DNA of 47,368 nucleotides, from NCBI GenBank assembly GCA_024399575.1, contig JAKSNT010000007.1, forward strand, positions 1 to 47,368. Reading direction: 5' to 3'. Below, piece by piece: positions 41,570-47,368 of this stretch (positions are counted from its first letter, which is position 1; each line of letters opens with the position of its first letter). The position numbers and the translations under genes are program-made. This DNA comes from Paludibacteraceae bacterium. GTDB taxonomy: Bacteria > Bacteroidota > Bacteroidia > Bacteroidales > Paludibacteraceae. The notes under the pieces are model-generated. The model did no database searches. It was not told where the DNA came from and was given only the letters and a program-made list of their open reading frames with translations.

Positions 41570-43444
41570 ATGGTCAATAAAGGTTTCATAAGAATTGCAA
41601 CAGGGGTAATTGATACCGAAATGTGTGACTGCCAGAAAAATGCGGAGTTAATGGCTGAGGCGATGAGGAAAGCTGACAGACAAGGAGCACAGTTGATTAC
41701 ATTTCCCGAACTGTCAATGACAGGATATGCGATAGGCGACATGATACAATACAGGTTCGTCCTGAACTCATGCATTGAGTCGCTCGTATGGCTCGTTGAC
41801 AAGACAAGGGATCTTGACATCATAGGCGTCATCGGACTTCCAATTGAGGTGCGGGGACTATTGTTGAATGCTGCTGCCGTGATACACAATGGGAAAATAA
41901 TAGCCGCAGTGCCAAAGACATACATACCGAATTACAAGGAATTCTACGAAGAACGGTGGTACGCTTCTGGCGACTCAATCGGAGCAGACGAAATAGAAAT
42001 AGCAGGACAGAATGTACCATTCGGTCAAGGGACTTTGATACAGACAAGTGAATTCATCTTTGGCATTGAGATATGCGAAGACCTCTGGGCACCCATACCG
42101 GTGAGCAACAAGCTTGCGCTCATGGGGGCAGAGGTAATAGTGAACCTGTCGGCATCAGACGAAGTGCTGAACAAGCATTCACATCTGAGAAACATCGTCA
42201 GGCACCAGTCATCTGCACTCAATGCGGCTTACGTCTATTGTTCGGCAGGAGGCGGAGAATCGTCAACGGACCTGCTGTTTACAGGCAAGGCTGGCATAGC
42301 GGAATGCGGAGATGTGCTGGCAGAGACCGAGAGATTCGCAGATGGCGAGAAATTGATATTTGCCGACATCGACATCGACAGAATCAGAGCCGAACGCCTG
42401 CGCTGCAACACCTTCTGGCATTCAGTAGCCGAAATGCCTGAACCGAGGATTGTAAAATGCAAGAACAAGGTGAAAGCAACAAAGCTTGAGCGCAACATAT
42501 CCCCTTCGCCATATTTCTGCAATGAGAGGAGTGAAAATGAGCAGAGTCAGGAAATGTTTGACATCCAGGTCACTGCGCTCATGCGAAAGCTGAAAAACAC
42601 ACACATCGGGAACATCGTTGTCGGCATCTCTGGCGGATTGGATTCTACACTTGCACTGCTCGTGGCAACCGAGACATTCAGACGGCTCGGCATAAGCCCT
42701 GAGCATATTCATGCAGTCACCATGCCTGGATATGGCACTTCCGAACGCACTCACACCAATGCCCACACCATTATGAAGCGGCTTGGAGTGACCACTCACG
42801 AGATACCAATATCCGAAGCCTGCGACTTGCATTTCAGACAAATAGGTCACGACAAAGAGATCCACGACACTACATACGAAAACGTACAGGCACGGCAGAG
42901 GACATTCATACTGATGAATCTCGCAAACAAATACAACGGATTGGTTTTGGGTACTGGCGATTTAAGTGAAATGGCTCTCGGCTGGGCTACATTCAATGGC
43001 GACCAGATGAGCATGTACGGCATAAATTGCGGAATACCGAAGACGTTAGTACGCAGGATAGTAGAATACATAGCGAGTTCAATTAGCGACAAAGAGCTCA
43101 GCTGCAGCCTGATGGATATAGTCGATACTCCGATATCGCCAGAACTCGTACCTATGGAGGGAGGACAGGTCACCGAGGATTTCGTAGGACCATACCCATT
43201 GCACGACTTCTACATTTTCTATACATTGAAATACGGTTATGGCAGAGAGAAGATAATCGAGATGGCGAAGATTGCATTCAGAGACCAATACAGCGAAAGC
43301 GAAATAGCGAAATGGTATGACACCTTTTGGCGACGCTTCAGGCGACAGCAGTTCAAGCGTTCATGTCTGCCGGATGGTCCGAAAGTGACATGCATATCGT
43401 TGTCGCCAAGAGGCGACCTCAGAATGCCAAGTGATTTAAAGTAA
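41570..43444 (+). CDS. nadE: Glutamine-dependent NAD+ synthase
   Basis: The 624-residue two-domain enzyme amidates nicotinic acid adenine dinucleotide to NAD+, drawing ammonia from glutamine. The N-terminal nitrilase-type glutaminase has its Glu in TFPELSMTGYAIGD, Lys in AAVPKTYIPNYKEF and Cys in GIEICEDLWAPI (about residue 168). The synthetase half has the ATP loop VVGISGGLDSTLALL (about 352) and GTGDLSEMALGWATF. The length is normal for the fused form. It is 12 bases ahead of ftsX. Confidence 0.96.
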   Translation: MVNKGFIRIATGVIDTEMCDCQKNAELMAEAMRKADRQGAQLITFPELSMTGYAIGDMIQYRFVLNSCIESLVWLVDKTRDLDIIGVIGLPIEVRGLLLNAAAVIHNGKIIAAVPKTYIPNYKEFYEERWYASGDSIGADEIEIAGQNVPFGQGTLIQTSEFIFGIEICEDLWAPIPVSNKLALMGAEVIVNLSASDEVLNKHSHLRNIVRHQSSALNAAYVYCSAGGGESSTDLLFTGKAGIAECGDVLAETERFADGEKLIFADIDIDRIRAERLRCNTFWHSVAEMPEPRIVKCKNKVKATKLERNISPSPYFCNERSENEQSQEMFDIQVTALMRKLKNTHIGNIVVGISGGLDSTLALLVATETFRRLGISPEHIHAVTMPGYGTSERTHTNAHTIMKRLGVTTHEIPISEACDLHFRQIGHDKEIHDTTYENVQARQRTFILMNLANKYNGLVLGTGDLSEMALGWATFNGDQMSMYGINCGIPKTLVRRIVEYIASSISDKELSCSLMDIVDTPISPELVPMEGGQVTEDFVGPYPLHDFYIFYTLKYGYGREKIIEMAKIAFRDQYSESEIAKWYDTFWRRFRRQQFKRSCLPDGPKVTCISLSPRGDLRMPSDLK

Positions 43445-43456
43445 AAAACCAAATAT

Positions 43457-44347
43457 ATGAAAGAAATAGAGAAAAAACAGAAAGCATCGTTCTTTAACCT
43501 GCATCTGACATCCAACATAAGCATTGCCTTGGTGCTGTTCATGGTAGGGCTAATAACGTGGCTGCTGAGGTCAACCACAGAATTTGCCAACCAGACGAAA
43601 GAGAACATGTGGATAACAATCATGCTTGACGACAGCATCAGTCAGCAGGATCTCAAACGGCTCGACAAATACCTTCAGACAGCCGATTTCGTGCACTCTA
43701 CGAAATACATCAGCAAGGATAGCGCACTGCAGGACCTCATAACATTGCTGGGCGAAGACCCTACCCTACTGTTAGGAACAAATCCTGTCAATGCGACTTA
43801 CGACGTGAAACTCAAGCAGAGCTATGCAAACACCAACAGCATCAAGAACGAGGTAATACCGAAAGTCAAGGCATTCCAGGGAGTTAGCGACGTAATATGC
43901 GAATACGACATTGTCAAGTCAGTTGACAGCAACGTGAACAAGCTCATGTGGTTGCTGACCTCAACAGTGCTTGTTCTTCTATTCATCTCGGTTGTGCTCA
44001 TCAACAATACCATAAGACTGACGATATATTCTAAACGCTTCATCATCAACACCATGCGGCTCGTTGGGGCTAAGGATTCGTTCATACTCGCACCGTTCGT
44101 CAGACGGTCGATGATAAATGCAGTCATAGGTGCAGTCATAGGGTTCCTGCTGCTGATGGGCGTTATATGGTTCATACAGACTCAGCTGAACGGATATACC
44201 AACTTCACCGACATGTTTAACCCGAGGGTCATGATACCTGTAGGAGTGGTGATGGTGACCGTCAGTGTTGTCATCAACCTGTTGGCAACACTGTTTGCCG
44301 TGAACAGATATTTGAGAATGTCAACCGACAGACTCTATTTTGTATAA
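43457..44347 (+). CDS. ftsX: Cell division permease-like protein FtsX
   Basis: The 296-residue protein has the FtsX layout: a cytoplasmic start, one membrane helix (ISIALVLFMVGLITWLLR), a periplasmic domain (residues about 50-160; KENMWITIMLDDSISQQDLK), then three helices (LLTSTVLVLLFISVVLINNT; MINAVIGAVIGFLLLMGVIW; VVMVTVSVVINLLATLFAVN). With the ATPase FtsE it links division to peptidoglycan hydrolase activation. ftsE is not beside it. The amidase at 35616 is a possible downstream effector, but this is inference. Confidence 0.93.
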   Translation: MKEIEKKQKASFFNLHLTSNISIALVLFMVGLITWLLRSTTEFANQTKENMWITIMLDDSISQQDLKRLDKYLQTADFVHSTKYISKDSALQDLITLLGEDPTLLLGTNPVNATYDVKLKQSYANTNSIKNEVIPKVKAFQGVSDVICEYDIVKSVDSNVNKLMWLLTSTVLVLLFISVVLINNTIRLTIYSKRFIINTMRLVGAKDSFILAPFVRRSMINAVIGAVIGFLLLMGVIWFIQTQLNGYTNFTDMFNPRVMIPVGVVMVTVSVVINLLATLFAVNRYLRMSTDRLYFV

Positions 44348-44371
44348 CAAACAATAAAAACACATACTATT

Positions 44372-46432
44372 ATGATTTCAGAGAAACTGTTAAATCCACG
44401 GAGCATTGCCGTCATTGGTGCATCAAACGACGTGCAGAAGCCAGGTGGTAAACTGTTGAGAAACCTTCTCGACAGCAATTTCAAGGGTCAGATTTATGTA
44501 GTCAACCCAAAAGAGACTGAGATTCAAGGCATCAAATGCCACAAACAGGTAGAAGACCTGCCTGAAGTTGACTGCGCATTGATGGGAATAGCAGCAAAAT
44601 ACTGTCTGCATACAGTTGACGTACTCGCCAACCAGAAGAAATGCGGAGGTTTCGTGATCATCTCGGCAGGTTTCGGCGAGGAGAGCAAGGAGGGAGGCGA
44701 GATTGAACGTCAGATTGTTGACATCATCAGCCGTACGGGCGGTTCACTCATAGGCCCTAATTGCACGGGATTCCTCAACGTGAACTATACAGGAGCTTTT
44801 GACGCTCCTATTCCGCAGCTGGATCCTATGGGCGTTGACTTCGTCACTGGTTCAGGAGCCACTGCCGTGTTCATCAAGGAGATAGGCATGACCAACGGAT
44901 TGCATTTCAATTCGGTATGGGCAGTGGGCAACTCGGCACAGATAGGTATCGAGGATGTGCTCGAATATTGGGACGAGACATACGTGCCAGGCAAATCGTC
45001 GTACGTCAAGATGATATACATGGAGAAGATAGGCAGCCCTGAGAAACTGCTCAAGCACGCATCATCGCTCATCCGCAAGGGTTGCAAGATTGCAGCCATC
45101 AAGTCTGGCTGCTCGTCAGCCGGCAGTCGCGCAGCATCATCCCACACAGGTGCCTTGGCGACATCCGACGTTGCTGTTGACGCACTCTTCCGCAAGGCAG
45201 GTATCGTACGTTGCTCGAACCGTCAGGAACTGGTCAACGTCTGCGCAATATTCATGCACCCTGAGATGAAAGGCAAGAACATGGCTATCATCACGCACGC
45301 AGGAGGACCTGCTGTGATGCTGACCGACACATTGTCGAACGGAGGACTCGAAGTACCTGCATTGTCGGGCGAGAAGGCACAGGCACTCCTCGGCAAACTC
45401 TTTGCAGGTTCGAGTGTTGCAAACCCAATCGACTTCCTTGCCACAGGTACAGCTGAGCAACTCGGCTACATCATCGACGCTTGCGAGAACGACTTCGACA
45501 ATATCGACGCAATGTGCGTAATCTTCGGTTCGCCAGGTCTGTTCCGCAACTGGGAGGTATATAAACTGCTCGACGAGAAGATGAAGACATGCAAGAAACC
45601 TATCTACCCTATCCTGCCTTCAATCATCAACGTCAAGGAGGAGATAGACGACTTCATTCAGAACAAGCACAGAATCAACTTCTCAGAGGAATGTGTATTC
45701 GGCAACGCTTTGTGCAAGATCATGAAGACTCCAAAGCCACAGCCTGAGAAACTCGAAATGCCGAAGATTGACGTTGCAGCCATCCGTCGCGTCATCGACA
45801 ATGCAAAGGACGGCTATCTCTCGTTAGGCGAAATCAACGCATTGCTCGATGCAGCAGGTGTTGACCGCAAGAAGAACGACGAAGTCAAGACCAAGGAAGA
45901 CGCTGTCAAGGCAGCCAAGGAGATGGGATTCCCATTGGTAATGAAGGTTTGCGGACCAGTCCACAAGAGCGATGTAGGTGGTGTTGTTCTGAACGTGAAC
46001 GACATGGCTACAGTCGAGAAGGAGTTTGACCGTCTGATCAAGATTAAGGACACATACGCTGTCGAGCTCTGCCCAATGTACCACGGAACTGAGATATTCA
46101 TCGGAGCTTCGAAAGATGCCAAATTTGGTCATCAGGTGCTCTGTGGTCTCGGAGGCATCTTCATCGAGGTGCTGAAGGACGTACAGGCATCGCTTGCTCC
46201 AATCAGCAAGGAAGAGGCACAGTCAATGATTTCGAACCTTCGTGGCTACAAGATTATCAAAGGCGTACGCGGACAGGAACCTGTAAACGAAGACAAATTT
46301 GCAGAAACAGTATCAAGAGTATCAGCATTGGTGCAGGCAGCTCCTGAGATAGCCGAAATGGACCTCAACCCACTGCTCGGATCTGCAGATAGAGTTGTAG
46401 CCGTTGATGCCCGCATCCGGGTACAGAAATAA
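44372..46432 (+). CDS. NDP-forming acyl-CoA synthetase, fused alpha-beta
   Basis: The 686-residue protein joins a CoA-binding alpha domain (SIAVIGASNDVQKPGGKLLR; LIGPNCTGFLN) with the phospho-His in SHTGALATSD (about residue 257), and a C-terminal ATP-grasp beta domain (KEMGFPLVMKVCGPVHKSDV; GGVVLNVND; MDLNPLLG). Such enzymes turn acetyl- or other acyl-CoA plus ADP and phosphate into acid, CoA and ATP, or run in reverse. In an anaerobe this gives ATP by substrate-level phosphorylation. The acyl group is not shown. It starts 24 bases after ftsX and has its own terminator. Confidence 0.92.
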   Translation: MISEKLLNPRSIAVIGASNDVQKPGGKLLRNLLDSNFKGQIYVVNPKETEIQGIKCHKQVEDLPEVDCALMGIAAKYCLHTVDVLANQKKCGGFVIISAGFGEESKEGGEIERQIVDIISRTGGSLIGPNCTGFLNVNYTGAFDAPIPQLDPMGVDFVTGSGATAVFIKEIGMTNGLHFNSVWAVGNSAQIGIEDVLEYWDETYVPGKSSYVKMIYMEKIGSPEKLLKHASSLIRKGCKIAAIKSGCSSAGSRAASSHTGALATSDVAVDALFRKAGIVRCSNRQELVNVCAIFMHPEMKGKNMAIITHAGGPAVMLTDTLSNGGLEVPALSGEKAQALLGKLFAGSSVANPIDFLATGTAEQLGYIIDACENDFDNIDAMCVIFGSPGLFRNWEVYKLLDEKMKTCKKPIYPILPSIINVKEEIDDFIQNKHRINFSEECVFGNALCKIMKTPKPQPEKLEMPKIDVAAIRRVIDNAKDGYLSLGEINALLDAAGVDRKKNDEVKTKEDAVKAAKEMGFPLVMKVCGPVHKSDVGGVVLNVNDMATVEKEFDRLIKIKDTYAVELCPMYHGTEIFIGASKDAKFGHQVLCGLGGIFIEVLKDVQASLAPISKEEAQSMISNLRGYKIIKGVRGQEPVNEDKFAETVSRVSALVQAAPEIAEMDLNPLLGSADRVVAVDARIRVQK

Positions 46433-46462
46433 TCATATCGCAATACGATAACCACTGAAACC

Positions 46463-46504
46463 GAGGCGTTTTCCTTTTTATCCGGGAAACGCCTCAGTTT
46501 TGTT
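46463..46504 (+). terminator. Rho-independent terminator of the nadE-ftsX-synthetase run
   Basis: GAGGCGTTT at 46463-46471 pairs with AAACGCCTC at 46487-46495 (9 bp, further imperfect inner pairs). A T-rich tail AGTTTTGTT follows. It lies 30 bases after the synthetase stop. Confidence 0.85.
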
Positions 46505-47120
46505 CTACAGGTCGATATGAGTAATTTATCGCACCAATACTATTTGTCATACGATATCAGAAGATATCCATCGACTATACCCTAGTTTGATTGTTTTCTC
46601 ATCTAATAAATTGCGATAATGTAAAATGTTTATGTGTTGATAATAAATAAGTTGGTTTATCGAGATTCGTGCGAATCATGTGTCATATACTTCCTAATAC
46701 TGATAGTGAACTCGATATGAAGTCGATTTTTCGGTGTTTTTTTCGAGTTCAATTCGAGTTCACAATCCAATATCGATAGTGTATCGAAAGGACTTCAATA
46801 GTATTTCGTTGAATTTTCGCTTGATTATGCCACCGACTTATTAGTTCGTTCCTCTATAATATTATATTGTAATTTTTTTTGCGTTTTTCCATCATTCCCC
46901 AGTTTTTCTTCCATTAATTGCGTTTGTTTATAACCTGTTATTGCTTGTTAACCAAACAGAACGGTATCAGTAACCGATATCTCATTTACGCCAAAGATAT
47001 GCGTAAAGATGAAGAGACAACATTTTTGCCTGTATTTATGACAATGTTTCTGTGATATTGAGACAGTGATGGTCGAAGAATCTGGCTTCAAAAAACAACC
47101 ATCAAAAAAAATCAAAAACA
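46505..47120. other. AT-rich gap without a recognisable gene
   Basis: I see no convincing reading frame in this 616-base stretch. It holds small structured elements: GATATC twice, 4 bases apart (46553-46568); a direct repeat TTCGAGTTCA (46742-46751 and 46753-46762); and an inverted repeat TTTACGC/GCGTAAA (46985-46991 and 47001-47007). Several ATCGATA/TCGA motifs are scattered between 46700 and 46800. These may be protein sites or chance in AT-rich DNA. Confidence 0.5.
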
Positions 47121-47152
47121 TTTGGCTATATTGAAAAATCGTAGTATCTTTG
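47121..47152 (+). promoter_or_regulatory. Near-consensus promoter before the last gene
   Basis: TTTG at 47121-47124, exactly 20 bases, then TATCTTTG at 47145-47152: both elements and the spacing fit the Bacteroidetes consensus. Transcription should start near 47159, giving a leader of about 147 bases that contains three 33-bp-spaced repeats. Confidence 0.8.
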
Positions 47153-47185
47153 CTCCGTGATTCTACACAGACTTAGAATTGTTCT

Positions 47186-47271
47186 ATATTCAGTTGAAAA
47201 AGTGTGGTTTTGTATTGAATATTCAGTTGAAAAAGTGTTGTGTTACACTGAATATTCAGTTGAAAAAGTGT
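47186..47271 (+). repeat. Three identical 20-bp repeats at exact 33-bp spacing
   Basis: The 20-mer ATATTCAGTTGAAAAAGTGT occurs at 47186-47205, 47219-47238 and 47252-47271 without any change. The two 13-base spacers differ from each other, apart from a shared end (TTGA / CTGA) that extends the repeat leftward by 2 bases. The array lies between the predicted promoter and the start codon at 47306. With three copies and 13-base spacers it is not a CRISPR array. The constant 33-base step (about three helix turns) suits a protein-binding array or repeated RNA element. Confidence 0.9.
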
Positions 47272-47305
47272 AATAAAACAATTTATCTCTCTGATTGTCA
47301 GTATT

Positions 47306-47368
47306 ATGTATAGAATGTTGTATGAAAGCCTGAAAAAATGGCATTTCTCGGGTGTCAGAAAGCCCTTG
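47306..47368 (+). CDS. Start of a gene, possibly an AAA+ ATPase (DUF4143 type), cut by the window edge
   Basis: An ATG at 47306 opens a frame of 21 codons that runs off the window: MYRMLYESLKKWHFSGVRKP and Leu. This resembles the N-terminus of the Bacteroidetes ATP-binding proteins with a C-terminal DUF4143 domain, where a short helix with L-x-x-W is followed by RRKPL and then the Walker A GARQVGKT. The key motif would lie just outside the window, so the family call is tentative. The start has a consensus promoter and repeat-bearing leader upstream. A second in-frame ATG is at 47315. Confidence 0.45.
   Translation, partial: MYRMLYESLKKWHFSGVRKPL

Noticed and set aside
47186..47271. Regularly spaced repeats considered as a CRISPR array
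   Set aside because: Only three copies, 20-base repeats without the usual dyad, and 13-base spacers far shorter than CRISPR spacers; no cas gene in the window.
1..47368. tRNA or rRNA genes
   Set aside because: None of the gaps contains a recognisable cloverleaf with TTCGAATCC-like T-loop and matching acceptor stem; gaps are AT-rich or too short.

Overview
The window looks like the chromosome of a member of the Bacteroidales, probably close to Prevotella. The evidence is the gene content (gldE/gldD next to ssb, an HU-like winged-helix protein, a PspC/GIN-domain envelope protein, LptD with a Bacteroidetes-type barrel, the tiny ribosomal protein bTHX), the promoters (TAnnTTTG -7 boxes, several with TTG or TTTG about 19-20 bases upstream) and the absence of clear Shine-Dalgarno sequences. 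Nearly all of it is compact core genome in alternating operons. No tRNA, rRNA, CRISPR array or intact transposon was seen.

Layout. (1) 1-620, plus: the tail of a Nudix hydrolase and an internally deleted NAD(P)-binding epimerase-like gene, closed by a two-way terminator. (2) 623-6821, minus: SDR oxidoreductase, U32 peptidase-like protein, deoD, a GxxExxY-family protein, alaS. (3) 6938-8980, plus: a lipoprotein, then a 693-base AT-rich gap with a symmetric array of eight GTTAAC sites and a perfect 28-bp inverted repeat, then an HU-like regulator and a fragment resembling an ATPase C-terminus. (4) 9095-16273, minus: HU and bTHX with their own promoter and terminator, then rng, a WecA/MraY-type glycosyl-1-phosphate transferase, a Wzx-type flippase and a large FAD/Fe-S oxidase. 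(5) 16527-25503, plus: ssb, then the tightly packed run gldE, gldD, phosphopantetheinyl transferase, nfo, S9 peptidase, small acidic protein, LpxL-like acyltransferase, polyprenol-phosphate mannosyltransferase, prfB. (6) 25603-29902, minus: PadR regulator, PspC/GIN protein and outer-membrane barrel, with a palindromic operator candidate at the promoter. (7) 30126-35439, minus: lptD, slyD, a compact aroC, a lipid kinase. (8) 35616-46432, plus: amidase with SPOR domain, MCE protein, dnaA, pRiA4b-ORF3-like protein, miaA, LysE-type exporter, nadE, ftsX, NDP-forming acyl-CoA synthetase. (9) 46433-47368: an AT-rich gap, a near-consensus promoter, three 20-bp repeats at exact 33-bp spacing in the presumed leader, and the start of a gene that looks like an AAA+ ATPase.

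Taken together the genes serve envelope building (LptD, LpxL, amidase, MCE, FtsX, flippase, glycosyltransferases, GldD/E, PspC), replication and repair (DnaA, SSB, HU, Nfo) and translation (AlaS, RF2, MiaA, RNase G, bTHX). The least explained signals are non-coding: the GTTAAC dyad array at 7757-8151, the 33-bp leader repeats at 47186-47271, the near-perfect palindrome over the dnaA promoter, and the operator candidate before padR. Variant proteins worth checking are a chorismate synthase about 37 residues short in one place, an RF2 without a visible frameshift site and with SPY in place of SPF, and a GxxExxY protein that lacks the E.
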